62,976 nucleotides of DNA, from NCBI GenBank assembly GCA_035715725.1, contig DASTKT010000132.1, forward strand, positions 1 through 62,976. Reading direction: 5' to 3'. Under the pieces are notes generated by a model. That model searched no databases and had not been told where the DNA came from. It saw only the letters and a program-made list of their open reading frames with translations. This document shows positions 48,614-57,038 of this stretch, piece by piece; within the stretch, counting starts at the first letter, position 1; every line of letters starts with the position of its first letter. A program made the position numbers and the translations under genes. This DNA comes from JADGGV01 sp035715725 (GTDB lineage Bacteria > Gemmatimonadota > Gemmatimonadetes > Longimicrobiales > RSA9).

Positions 48614-49008
48614 CTGCGCCTCCTGTCGTGTGGAACCGGGGGTGCGGCCCCCGGTTCAGGGGGGCGACGTCGGCGCGGGCCGGCGTCGGGGGGTTGTCGC
48701 ATTGCATTGCGCGAACGCGGGACGGGAGGCGTCATCGGGAGTGTGGCGGCGCGCGCGGCCGCGACATACACTTGAGGCGCTCATCGAGTCGCGCCGGCGG
48801 CGCCCGGCAACGGCCAGTCGCTTCCAGCCACATCCAGATCCGCTGCTTCCGCGGACTGCCCCGAACCGTTCGGGACGGAGCCGCGGGCGGCGCCGTCCTC
48901 GCTGGCCGCGGCGAGGCCCGGGCCGCCCGCGCGCCAGCGGGAGCCGCGCCGGGGTGCGGCGGCGCGAGCCGCCGCACGCCCGGGACGGGCGCGAAGGGCT
49001 CTCGGGGA
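48614..49008. other. Divergent promoter region (395 bp)
   Basis: It separates the beta-barrel gene (minus) from the second sigma/kinase pair (plus). It contains the leader hairpin at 48633-48657 and a short repeat GCATTGCATTGCGCGAACG near 48699. No gene is visible. Confidence 0.5.
48633..48657 (-). promoter_or_regulatory. Leader hairpin of the beta-barrel gene
   Basis: A perfect 10-bp stem GAACCGGGGG / CCCCCGGTTC with a 5-base loop ends about 20 bases before the start codon, immediately upstream of the AGGAGG site. It may stabilise the mRNA or gate translation. Confidence 0.4.
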
Positions 49009-49530
49009 ATGACAGACGAACGAGTGGCGCTGGACGAGCTGTTCAGCGCGACGTACGAGGAGCTGCGCCGGCTGGCCGCCACGGTCCGCCGGGGCGATCC
49101 GAGCGTCACGCTGAGCCCGACCGCGCTCGTGAACGAAGCCTACCTGAAGCTGGCGGAGTCGCTGCGGAGCGCTCCGGTCTCCCGCCTGCACTTCAAGCGC
49201 ATCGCCGCCCGGGCGATGCGACAGGTCCTGATCGAGGCGGCGCGGCGGCGCAAGGCACACAAGCGCGGCGGCGGGGCGGCCGTGATCACGCTGGACGACG
49301 GCGTGGCCGCGCCACCGGAGTGGTCGGAAGACCTCGTCGCGCTGGATGCGGCGCTCGACGAGCTGGCGCGGATCCACCCGCGCCAGGCGCTGATGGTGGA
49401 GTATCGTTTCTTCGGCGGGCTCGACCTGGCCGAGACCGCGGAAGCCCTCCAGGTGTCCGAATCCACGATCGACCGAGATTGGCGGGCGGCCCGGGCGTGG
49501 CTCGCCCGTGAGCTGCGTCAGGCGCGCTGA
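49009..49530 (+). CDS. ECF-type RNA polymerase sigma factor paired with a Ser/Thr kinase
   Basis: This 173-residue protein is of the same Sigma70_ECF type as the one at 9657. Region 2 has LFSATYEELRRLAATVRR and LSPTALVNEAYLKLAE. Region 4 has HPRQALMVEYRFFGGLDLAETAEAL and the helix-turn-helix LQVSESTIDRDWRAARAWL. The kinase gene begins 39 bp downstream in the same direction, closer than in the first pair, so the two are surely co-transcribed. No anti-sigma gene is present. The ATG at 49009 is chosen because longer frames run into the divergent promoter region. Confidence 0.88.
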   Translation: MTDERVALDELFSATYEELRRLAATVRRGDPSVTLSPTALVNEAYLKLAESLRSAPVSRLHFKRIAARAMRQVLIEAARRRKAHKRGGGAAVITLDDGVAAPPEWSEDLVALDAALDELARIHPRQALMVEYRFFGGLDLAETAEALQVSESTIDRDWRAARAWLARELRQAR

Positions 49531-49569
49531 GCCGCGGCGCAGGGTCCCCGGCACACCCGGGAGCGAACG

Positions 49570-52230
49570 ATGATGGATGCCGCGCGGTGGGACCGGATCC
49601 AGACACTGTTCCACGAGGCGCTCGCGCAGCCGGAGGACCGGCGCGCGGCGTTCGTCGAATCCGCGTCACGGGGCGAGCGCGGCCTGGCCGCCGAGGTGCT
49701 GGCGCTGCTGGAGGAGGACGCGCTCGTGGCGCCGCTGCTCGACCATGGCATCGCCGACGTGGCGGAGCACGTGCTGGGCGGGCTGGAGCCGGCGCCGCGC
49801 CGCCTCGGCGCCTACCGGCTGGTGGGCGTGCTCGGCGAGGGCGGCATGGGCACGGTCTACCTGGCGGAGCGCGACGACCTGGGGAGCCGCGCCGCCATCA
49901 AGATGCTGCGGGACGCCTATCTCTCGCCGGCGCGGCGGGAGCGCTTCGCCAGCGAGCAGCGGATGCTGGCGCGGCTCAGCCACCCGAACATCGCGCGGCT
50001 GTACGACGCGGGGACGCTCCCGGACGGGACGCCGTACTTCGTCATGGAGCACGTCGAGGGCGTCCAGCTCATGGCGTACTGCGAGGCGAACGGCTGCGGC
50101 GTCGAGGAGCGGCTGCGGCTCTTCCGCGCCGTCTGCGAGGCGGTCCAGTTCGCGCACCGGCACGCGGTCGTGCACCGGGACCTGAAGCCGTCGAACGTGC
50201 TCGTGACGGCGGACGGGACCGTGAAGCTGCTGGACTTCGGGATCGCCAAGCAGCTCGACGCCGCGGGCGCCGACACCGACCGGACGAAGACCGCGCTGCG
50301 GCTCATGACGCCTGCGTACGCGGCGCCGGAGCAGATCCGCGGCGATCCGATCGGGACGTACACCGACGTCTACGCGCTCGGCGTCACGTTGTACGAGCTG
50401 CTCACGGGGAAGCTCCCCTTCGACCTCTCGCGCCTGACGCCGGGACAGGCCGGGGCGGTGCTGCTGGAGCGGGAGCCGGAGCGGCCGTCGGTGGCGGCGC
50501 GGAAAGGAGCGGCGCCCGCGGCACCTCCGGCGGGCTCGGTGGGCGCGGCCGCGTGGGCGGACCTGGACGTGCTCTGCCTCACGGCGATGCAGAAGGACCC
50601 GGCGCGCCGCTACCGCACCGTGGACGCGCTGATCGCCGACATCGACCACTACCTGCGGCGCGAGCCGCTGGAGGCGCGCGCCGACACGGCGGGCTACCGG
50701 CTGCGCAAGTTCCTGCAGCGCAACTGGCGGCCGGTGTCGCTGGCGGCGGCGGTGCTCGCGAGCGTGGTCGCCCTCGTCGCGTTCTACACCGTCCGGCTGG
50801 CGGCGGCGCGCGACGCGGCGCTGGCGGAGGCGGCGCGGACGCAGCGGATCCAGGGCTTCGTGATGAACCTCTTCGAGGGCGGCGACGAGGCGGTCGGCCC
50901 CGCCGACACGCTGCGCGTCGTCACGCTCGTGGACCGCGGCGTGCGCGAGGCGCGGGTGCTGGACGCGGAGCCGGGCGTGCAGGCGGAGCTGTACGAGACG
51001 CTGGGGCGGATCTACCAGAAGCTGGGCAACTTCCCGCGCGCCGACTCGCTGCTCCAGGCCGCGCTCGAGCAGCGGCGCTCGATTCTCGGGCCGGCCGCCC
51101 CGGACGTGGGCGCGAGCCTGCTGGCGCTCGGGCTGCTGCGCGTCGACCAGGCGCGCGTCCCCGATGCCGAGCGCCTGATCCGGCAGGGGCTGGAGACGAC
51201 GCGGCACTCGCTGCCGCCGGAGCACCCGGCCATGCTCCGCGCCGTCACGGCGCTCGGCCGCGTGCTGGAGGAGCGCGGCGCGTACGACACGGCGGTCGCC
51301 GTGCTCGACGACGCGGTCCGGCTCGAGCAGGCCCGCGCGCCCTCGAGCCCCGAGCTGTCCACGACGCTCGGCTACCTCGCCGACACCCACTTCTACGCCG
51401 GCCACTACGCCGTGGCGGACTCGCTCAACCGCGTGCTGCTGGAGCTGAACCAGAGGCTCTACGGCGAGCGGCACCCCAGCGTCGCGGACAAGCTCATCAA
51501 TCTCGGCGCGGTCCAGTTCCAGTGGGGGCACTACGAGGACGCCGAGCGGCTGTACCGCCGCGCGCTCGACATCATGAAGGCGTACTACGGGCCGGAGCAC
51601 TACGAGGTCGCCTCGACCATGACCATGCTCGCCCGTGCGCTGGTCTACGAGAACCGGCACGCCGAGGCGCTCGACCTGCTGCACCGGGGACTCGCGATCG
51701 AGGAGCGGGTCTACGGCCCCGACCACCCGCGCGTGGCGTCCGCGCTGAACGAGCTCGGCAACGTGGCCGCGCGGCAGGGCGACTACCCGGCCGCGGAGGC
51801 GTACTTCCGGCGCATGGCCGGCATCTACCGGAAGGTCTACGGCGAGAAGCACTACCTGCTCGGCATCGCGCTCTCCAACCTGGCCAACACGTTCCTCGAG
51901 CGCGGCCGGAACGAGGAGGCCGAGCCGCTCTTCCGGCAGGCGCTCGCCGTGATGGCGGCCACGCTCCCCGCCGACCACCTGAACGTCGGCGTCGTGCACA
52001 TCAAGCTCGGGCGCACGCTGCTGCGCGAGCACCGCTACGCCGAGGCCGAGCGCGAGAGCCGGCTCGGCTACGACATCGTCGCGAAGCAGTCGGACCCGAC
52101 CGTGAGCTGGCTCAAGGCCGCCCGGACGGACCTCGCCATCGAGTACGACACGCTGAGGCGGCCGGCCGAGGCGGAGCGCTTCCGGAAGGAGGCGGACGCG
52201 CTCGAGGGGGCCTCGCCGAAGAAGCCGTAG
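49570..52230 (+). CDS. Membrane Ser/Thr protein kinase with TPR sensor region (second copy)
   Basis: The 886-residue kinase has the layout of the one at 6577. A short helical N-terminus (MMDAARWDRIQTLFHEAL) is followed by the Gly-loop GEGGMGTVYLAE, Lys111, HRDLKPSN (Asp204), DFG (Asp222) and APEQ. One membrane helix lies at ~388-410 (VSLAAAVLASVVALVAFYTV), followed by TPR-like repeats to the end, many with the spacing GxxHPxVAxxLxxLGxxxxxxGxxxxAExxxRRAL. The TPR part is probably periplasmic and senses or binds a partner. It is co-transcribed with the sigma gene in front and followed by a very large GC palindrome. Confidence 0.88.
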   Translation: MMDAARWDRIQTLFHEALAQPEDRRAAFVESASRGERGLAAEVLALLEEDALVAPLLDHGIADVAEHVLGGLEPAPRRLGAYRLVGVLGEGGMGTVYLAERDDLGSRAAIKMLRDAYLSPARRERFASEQRMLARLSHPNIARLYDAGTLPDGTPYFVMEHVEGVQLMAYCEANGCGVEERLRLFRAVCEAVQFAHRHAVVHRDLKPSNVLVTADGTVKLLDFGIAKQLDAAGADTDRTKTALRLMTPAYAAPEQIRGDPIGTYTDVYALGVTLYELLTGKLPFDLSRLTPGQAGAVLLEREPERPSVAARKGAAPAAPPAGSVGAAAWADLDVLCLTAMQKDPARRYRTVDALIADIDHYLRREPLEARADTAGYRLRKFLQRNWRPVSLAAAVLASVVALVAFYTVRLAAARDAALAEAARTQRIQGFVMNLFEGGDEAVGPADTLRVVTLVDRGVREARVLDAEPGVQAELYETLGRIYQKLGNFPRADSLLQAALEQRRSILGPAAPDVGASLLALGLLRVDQARVPDAERLIRQGLETTRHSLPPEHPAMLRAVTALGRVLEERGAYDTAVAVLDDAVRLEQARAPSSPELSTTLGYLADTHFYAGHYAVADSLNRVLLELNQRLYGERHPSVADKLINLGAVQFQWGHYEDAERLYRRALDIMKAYYGPEHYEVASTMTMLARALVYENRHAEALDLLHRGLAIEERVYGPDHPRVASALNELGNVAARQGDYPAAEAYFRRMAGIYRKVYGEKHYLLGIALSNLANTFLERGRNEEAEPLFRQALAVMAATLPADHLNVGVVHIKLGRTLLREHRYAEAERESRLGYDIVAKQSDPTVSWLKAARTDLAIEYDTLRRPAEAERFRKEADALEGASPKKP

Positions 52231-52251
52231 CGCCGGTGGCCCGCGGGATCC

Positions 52252-52285
52252 CGCCGCCGCGGGCCGCGCGCGGCCCGCGGCGGCG
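52252..52285 (+). terminator. Perfect 34-bp palindrome after the kinase gene
   Basis: CGCCGCCGCGGGCCGCG and its exact reverse complement meet without a spacer, 22 bp after the stop codon. As RNA it forms a ~15-bp stem with a tiny loop, which suits a terminator, though no T-run follows. Confidence 0.6.
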
Positions 52286-52412
52286 TGGCCCGACGAAGCC
52301 GCCGGCGCCGCTCGCCTAATTCAAGGACTTCCAACCGCTTACGCACTCCTGGCGACGTCGCCGCCGCCACCGGCCCGAGCTCGACGCCGCGCGCGGGGCG
52401 TGCGAGCGTGCA

Positions 52413-52424
52413 GCAAATATTTGC
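52413..52424. promoter_or_regulatory. AT-rich palindrome before the SWIB gene
   Basis: GCAAATATTTGC is a perfect palindrome 105 bp upstream of the SWIB start. TTTGCGTTCG overlaps its right arm and recurs ~50 bp further on. It could be a regulator site or part of a promoter. Confidence 0.35.
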
Positions 52425-52528
52425 GTTCGAGCGCAGTCTGCCTGCATTTTCTCGCCGGTTCCGGTGCGGTCTTTGCGTTCGCGCCGCGAACGAGGTCCAA
52501 CAGCGTCCCTCTCACGCGGGGTCAAACC

Positions 52529-52912
52529 ATGGCCGAGGGCAAGAAGAGCACGGGTCGAGGCGGCACGACGAAGGCCGCGAGCGCCGGACGCGGCGCGGCG
52601 AGCGGACGGGGCGGCACCGCGGCAAAGGGCGCCGCCAAGAAGGCCGGCGGCGCGAAGGCGCCGCGGCAGGCGCGCGGCGGGATCACGCAGCCCGTGCAGC
52701 CGGATGCGCAGCTCGCGCCGATCGTCGGGAGCAGCGCGCTGCCGCGCTCCGAGCTCACGAAGAAGGTCTGGGACTACGTGAAGAAGAACAACCTGCAGGA
52801 CTCGAAGAACCGGCGGATGATCAACGCGGACTCGAAGCTCCGTCCGATCTTCGGGAAGGACCAGGTCTCGATGTTCGAGATGACGAAGCTGGTCAACCAG
52901 CACGTCAAGTAG
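52529..52912 (+). CDS. SWIB/MDM2 domain protein with basic histone-like N-terminal tail
   Basis: This 127-residue protein has two parts. Residues 1-52 are rich in Lys, Arg, Ala and Gly (KKSTGRGGTTKAASAGRGAASGRGG), resembling histone H1-type tails that bind DNA nonspecifically. Residues ~55-127 are a complete SWIB domain (LAPIVGSSALPRSELTKKVWDYVKKNNLQD, NADSKLRPIFGKDQVSMFEMTKLVNQHV). Bacterial SWIB proteins, best known in chlamydiae, are thought to act in chromosome packing or topology control. The ATG at 52529 is chosen because a longer frame from 52400 carries unrelated sequence; the upstream GGGG is a weak ribosome-binding site. Confidence 0.85.
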   Translation: MAEGKKSTGRGGTTKAASAGRGAASGRGGTAAKGAAKKAGGAKAPRQARGGITQPVQPDAQLAPIVGSSALPRSELTKKVWDYVKKNNLQDSKNRRMINADSKLRPIFGKDQVSMFEMTKLVNQHVK

Positions 52913-52993
52913 AAGGTCGCGGTCCGCGGGAGCGCGGGGAGGGGCGGCCGGGCGCCGCCGCCCCGCCTCCAGCGGACGGGCCGCCGTACAGGG

Positions 52994-53935
52994 GTGAAGG
53001 ACTTGGCGGCGCCGACGCCTCAGGACGCGGGCGCCGCCTGGATGCGCCACATGCGCCGGGGCGAGTTCGCCGCGGCATGGACGATCAGTGACGCGGTACT
53101 CCGCTCGCGCGCCGGCCGGCCGAGCTGGCACCTCCCCCGTCACGAGCAGTGGATCTGGGACGGGACGCCGCTGGCGGGCCGGCGGGTCCTGATCCGGTGC
53201 TACCACGGCCTCGGCGACACGCTCCACTTCATCCGCTACGCCCCGCTCGTCCGGGCGCTCGCCTCCGAGGTGACGCTCTGGGCGCAGCCCTCGCTCCTCC
53301 CCATCCTGCGCACCGCCGGCGGCATCGACCGGCTCGTCCCACTGCACGACGGCGCCCCCGACGCGGAGTACGACGTCGACGTCGAGCTGCTCGAGCTGCC
53401 GCACATCTTCCGCACGACGCTGGAGACGCTCCCCGCGGACGTGCCGTACCTGCACGTGCCGCCCGCGCCGCGCCCGACGCGCACCGCGGTGCGCGTCGGC
53501 GTCGTGTGGCGCGCCGGCGACTGGGATGACCGCCGCTCGGTGCCGACACATCTCGTCGCCGGGCTCGCGCGGGTCCCGGGGATCGAGCTGCACGTGCTCC
53601 AGCAGGGGCCGGCCCGCGAGGAGTGGCCGCGCGGCGTCGGCATGCTCACCGGCTCCGAGGACGTGCTCGAGCTGGCCGCGCTCATGCGCGCCCTCGACCT
53701 GGTCCTCTCCGTGGACAGCATGCCCGCCCACCTGGCCGGCGCGCTCGGCGTGCCGGTATGGACGCTGCTCCATGCCGAGCCGGACTGGCGCTGGCTGGAG
53801 CGGCGCCCGGACTCGCCGTGGTATCCGACGATGAGGCTGTTCCGGCAGGCGCGCGCCGGGGAGTGGGAGCCGGTGGTGGAACGCGTGGCGGCGGGGCTGC
53901 GCGAGCTGGTCGGGCGTGGCGCGCGGGCCTGCTGA
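52994..53935 (+). CDS. Glycosyltransferase family 9-like protein
   Basis: The 313-residue product (GTG start at 52994, uncertain; ATGs at 53042 and later are possible) has the two-domain look of GT9/heptosyltransferase-like proteins. The first domain has RRVLIRCYHGLGDTLHFIRYAPLVRALA (G-x-G-D loop, residues ~63-90). The second has VGVVWRAGDWDDRRSVP and the nucleotide-sugar motif LVLSVDSMPAHLAGALGVPVWTLL, then PDSPWYPTMRLFRQ. This variant is common as the C-terminal part of TPR-GT proteins; here a vestigial helical N-terminus (residues 1-50) is all that precedes it. It probably transfers a sugar to a protein or glycan. It is a stand-alone gene. Confidence 0.75.
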   Translation: MKDLAAPTPQDAGAAWMRHMRRGEFAAAWTISDAVLRSRAGRPSWHLPRHEQWIWDGTPLAGRRVLIRCYHGLGDTLHFIRYAPLVRALASEVTLWAQPSLLPILRTAGGIDRLVPLHDGAPDAEYDVDVELLELPHIFRTTLETLPADVPYLHVPPAPRPTRTAVRVGVVWRAGDWDDRRSVPTHLVAGLARVPGIELHVLQQGPAREEWPRGVGMLTGSEDVLELAALMRALDLVLSVDSMPAHLAGALGVPVWTLLHAEPDWRWLERRPDSPWYPTMRLFRQARAGEWEPVVERVAAGLRELVGRGARAC

Positions 53936-53969
53936 CGGCGCATCGGCGTCGGGCTGCGAACTACAGCTT

Positions 53970-54302
53970 TTCACCGCAGAGGCGCAGAGGGCGCAGAGAA
54001 CGGCGACGGAAAGCGGGGCGGCGAAGCTCCGTCGGCGTTTGAACGAATTTTCATTCACAGGGAGCAGGGGAGCTGGGGAGACGCGCTGGGGGCGGCGCGG
54101 GGGTCGTCGTAGCGGAAGCATCCTTTTCGGGGGTTGCACCGGTGGACCCAGGGTCACCGGTACAACCCCCAGCTTCATTTCCGGCGTCGGCGTCGGAGCC
54201 GGCGTAGCCCGGTTCCAACTTCAATCGTGGATGCGTTCCCCGCGAACGCTGCTCCCTCCCGGCTCAGGTCGTTCTCTGCGCCCTCTGCGCCTCTGCGGTG
54301 AA
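53970..54302. repeat. 333-bp element with perfect 33-bp inverted ends
   Basis: TTCACCGCAGAGGCGCAGAG... at 53970-54002 recurs as its exact reverse complement at 54270-54302 (33/33). Between the ends lies a long hairpin at 54129-54170 and no reading frame. CGCAGAGG-type sequences of this kind are dispersed in many bacterial genomes and are usually unannotated. It looks like a non-autonomous, MITE-like unit; no target-site duplication is visible at its edges. Confidence 0.7.
54129..54170. repeat. Internal hairpin of the inverted-end element
   Basis: GGGGGTTGCACCGGTG and CACCGGTACAACCCCC pair with one mismatch, and GACCC/GGGTC continues the stem inward. The whole forms a 42-base hairpin in the middle of the element. 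Confidence 0.55.
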
Positions 54303-54333
54303 CAACGCCGTTCGCCGGCCCGGCCGCGATGCG

Positions 54334-54723
54334 TCACCGCACCACCGCCGTGCTCAGGCGCAGGTTGTTCTGAACCGTGAAATCAACCGTGGCGCCCGGG
54401 TGCACGAGGAGCGGGTCCGTGCGCGCCAGGCCGCGGCCGCCGATCGGGCGCGCGAGCAGCCGGAGCGGGCCCGCCGTGTACGCCAGCGAGCGCAGCGTCA
54501 GCGTCGCCGAGCTGTTCCCCGTCACCATCCCCACCCAGTCCACCGTCCCGCTCGGACCGACGGCGTAGATGTCGACGTCGTTGAAGGCGTTGTTGTGCAC
54601 CGCCACCGTGACCGGCGCGTCCGGCGCCGGCTGCGCGCTCTCGTCGACCGCCGTGCGCCCGCCGCACGCCGCGAGCAGCGCCAGCGTGGCGACCGCGAGG
54701 CTTCTCTTTATCTGAATGAACAC
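54334..54723 (-). CDS. Small lipoprotein of unknown function
   Basis: The 129-residue product begins with the GTG at 54723, which has GGGAGG 5 bases upstream. The lipobox is LLAAC (Cys20). The mature domain is a beta-rich sandwich (VTVAVHNNAFNDVDIYAVGPSGTVDWVGMVTG, ATLTLRSLAY, GATVDFTVQNNLRLSTAVVR). It resembles small secreted proteins of unknown role common in Gemmatimonadota and Acidobacteria. The gene lies just beyond the inverted-end element and diverges from the purine operon. Confidence 0.7.
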   Translation of the reverse strand: MFIQIKRSLAVATLALLAACGGRTAVDESAQPAPDAPVTVAVHNNAFNDVDIYAVGPSGTVDWVGMVTGNSSATLTLRSLAYTAGPLRLLARPIGGRGLARTDPLLVHPGATVDFTVQNNLRLSTAVVR

Positions 54724-54901
54724 GCGATCCTCCCTTGCCCGGGACCACCGCAGAATTCGTCTAACTTCTTCTGCGGCAATCAGTTACGGTTGCATTACCC
54801 GTACCATTGGTCCACTTGCGGCCGCGTGCCTTGATTCTCCGGCGCGGCGCGGCACATCTTCGGGCCAGGAGCCTCGTCATTCCTCCCGCGGAGTCCCGCC
54901 A
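54724..54901 (+). promoter_or_regulatory. Promoter region of the purine-catabolism operon
   Basis: This 178-bp stretch contains an AT-richer segment around 54768-54812, unusual for the window. A weak inverted repeat TACGG-N9-CCGTA lies at 54785-54803. It must carry the operon promoter and possibly a regulator site; the exact elements cannot be fixed. Confidence 0.35.
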
Positions 54902-57022
54902 ATGCCCGTCGTCGGACAGAGCCTGGCCCGGACGGACGGTCTCGCGAAGGTCACCGGCGCGGCACGCTACGTGGACGACCTGGTGCTGCCGGGGATGCTG
55001 CACGGGCGGACGATCCGGTCGACGATCCCGCGCGGCCGGATCCGGGGCGTGCGCCTCGACTTCGATCCGGGCGGCTTCACGGTGGTGGACCATCGCGACG
55101 TGCCGGGGCGGAACGTCGTCGCCCTGGGGGTGGAACTGGACCAGCCGTGCCTGGCGGCGGGGGTAGTGCGGCACGTGGCGGAGCCGATCCTGCTCCTGGC
55201 GCACGAGGACCGGGACCGGCTGCTGGAGGCGAGGGTCGGGATCGGGTACGAGGCGGAGGCGCCGGTGCTGGACGCGGCGACGTCGCCCGTGACGTTCAAG
55301 GAGATCCGGATCGAGCAGGGCGACGTGGAGGCGGCGCTGGCGGGGGCGGAGGTCGTGGTGGAGGGGGAGTACCGGACGGGGCACCAGGAGCAGCTCTACA
55401 TCGAGACGAACGGCGTCGTGGCGGTGCCGGAGGCGGGTGGCGTCACGATCTACGGCTCGCTGCAGTGCCCGTTCTACATCCACAAGGCGTTGTCGATCCT
55501 GCTCGCGCTGCCGCCGGAGCGGGTGCGGGTGGTGCAGATGGAGACGGGGGGCGGCTTCGGGGGGAAGGAGGAGTACCCCTCGATGATCGCGGGGCACGCG
55601 GCGCTGCTGGCGCTGAAGTCGGGCCGTCCGGTGAAGCTCGTGTACGACCGGGCGGAAGACATGTGGGCGACGACGAAGCGGCACCCGTTCGTGGTGCGCC
55701 ACCGTACGGGGGTGACGCGGGACGGGCGGCTGGTGGCCGCGGACATCGACATCCTGGTGGATGGCGGCGCGTACGTGACGCTGACGCCGGTGGTGCTGTC
55801 GCGGGGGGCGATCCACGCGGGCGGGCCGTACCGGCACGAGAACGTGCGGGTGCGGGCGCGGGCGGTGATGACGAACACGCCGCCGAACGGCGCGTTCCGG
55901 GGCTTCGGCGCGCCGCAGGTGCAGTTCGCGGCCGAGGTGCACATGGACCGGATCGCGGAGGCGCTGGGGCTGGACCCGGTGCGGCTGCGGGAGCGGAACG
56001 CGCTGCGGCCGGGAGACCGCACGATCACGGGCGGGCGGGTCGGCGCGGACGCGAGCGCGCTGGACGTGCTGCGGGAGGCGGTGCGGCGGAGCCGGTACCG
56101 GGCGAAGCGGCGGGCGTACGCGGGGACGCGGAAGGGGATCGGCGTCGCCCTGTTCTTCCACGGCGCGGGCTTCACGGGCGGGGGCGAGGTGAAGCTGGCG
56201 TCGCGGGCATCGCTGGAGCTGACGGAGCGCGGCGTGCGGATCCTGAGCGGCACGGTCGAGATCGGGCAGGGGACGCGGACGGTCCACGCACAGATCGTGG
56301 CGGAGGCGCTCGGGATCGCGCCGGAGCGGGTGGAGGTGGCGGAGCCGGACACGGCGGTGGTGCCGGACAGCGGGCCGACGGTGGCGTCCCGGACGTGCAT
56401 GGTGGTGGGCGGGATCCTGCACCGGGCGGCGGTGGAGCTGCGCGAGAAGCTGGGTGGGCTCGGTCCGGCGGAGTACTACCGTCGCTTCGGCCCGCTCGTG
56501 GTCACGCGGGCGTACGAGGGGCCGGCGGGGCTGGAGTGGTCGGACGAGACGTACGTCGGGGACGCGTACGGCACGTACGCCTGGGCGTGCGACGTCGCCG
56601 AGGTCGAGCTGGACCCGGTGACGTACGCGGCGCGGCCGCTCCGCATCACGGCGGTCGCCGAGATCGGGCGTGCGATCAACCCGAGGCTCGCGCTCGGGCA
56701 GATCGAGGGCGGCACGGCGCAGGGCGTCGGCTACGGAGTGCTGGAGGAAGTCGTGATGCGCGACGGCGCGATGGCCAACGCGCAGCTGACGAACTACACG
56801 GTTCCGACGACGCTGGACACGCCGCGCATCGACGCCACGATCCTGGAGCACCCGTACGCGCACGGCCCGTTCGGCGCGAAGGGCGTGGGGGAGCTGCCGA
56901 TCGACGGGCCGGCGCCGGCGCTCGTGAACGCGATCCGCTCGCTGGGCGTGGACGTGCGCGAGGTGCCGGCGACGCCGGAGCGGATCATGAGCGCGATCGT
57001 GGCGCCGGAGCTCCGGACCTGA
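54902..57022 (+). CDS. xdhA: Xanthine dehydrogenase, molybdopterin-binding subunit
   Basis: The 706-residue subunit binds the molybdenum cofactor and oxidises hypoxanthine/xanthine to urate. It opens with LARTDGLAKVTGAARYVDDL. Active-site residues are recognisable: GGGFGGKEE (Glu223, the substrate-binding Glu of mammalian enzymes), AFRGFGAPQ (Arg333) and FGAKGVGELP (Glu664, the catalytic base). EQLYIETNG and VEIGQGTRTVHAQI contact the cofactor. The order Mo, 2Fe-2S and FAD subunit in this operon is typical of split bacterial enzymes (names follow E. coli xdhABC). GGAG precedes the ATG at 54902. The 2Fe-2S gene follows after 16 bp. Confidence 0.93.
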   Translation: MPVVGQSLARTDGLAKVTGAARYVDDLVLPGMLHGRTIRSTIPRGRIRGVRLDFDPGGFTVVDHRDVPGRNVVALGVELDQPCLAAGVVRHVAEPILLLAHEDRDRLLEARVGIGYEAEAPVLDAATSPVTFKEIRIEQGDVEAALAGAEVVVEGEYRTGHQEQLYIETNGVVAVPEAGGVTIYGSLQCPFYIHKALSILLALPPERVRVVQMETGGGFGGKEEYPSMIAGHAALLALKSGRPVKLVYDRAEDMWATTKRHPFVVRHRTGVTRDGRLVAADIDILVDGGAYVTLTPVVLSRGAIHAGGPYRHENVRVRARAVMTNTPPNGAFRGFGAPQVQFAAEVHMDRIAEALGLDPVRLRERNALRPGDRTITGGRVGADASALDVLREAVRRSRYRAKRRAYAGTRKGIGVALFFHGAGFTGGGEVKLASRASLELTERGVRILSGTVEIGQGTRTVHAQIVAEALGIAPERVEVAEPDTAVVPDSGPTVASRTCMVVGGILHRAAVELREKLGGLGPAEYYRRFGPLVVTRAYEGPAGLEWSDETYVGDAYGTYAWACDVAEVELDPVTYAARPLRITAVAEIGRAINPRLALGQIEGGTAQGVGYGVLEEVVMRDGAMANAQLTNYTVPTTLDTPRIDATILEHPYAHGPFGAKGVGELPIDGPAPALVNAIRSLGVDVREVPATPERIMSAIVAPELRT

Positions 57023-57038
57023 CCGCGCACGGAGGCGC

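Noticed and set aside
52936..52970. GC-rich imperfect hairpin after the SWIB gene
   Set aside because: The arms pair only with several bulges; not distinguishable from background in this composition.
53936..54333. Possible CRISPR-like array because of the CGCAGAG repeats
   Set aside because: There are only two copies, in inverted orientation and 267 bp apart, with no regular spacers or cas genes.
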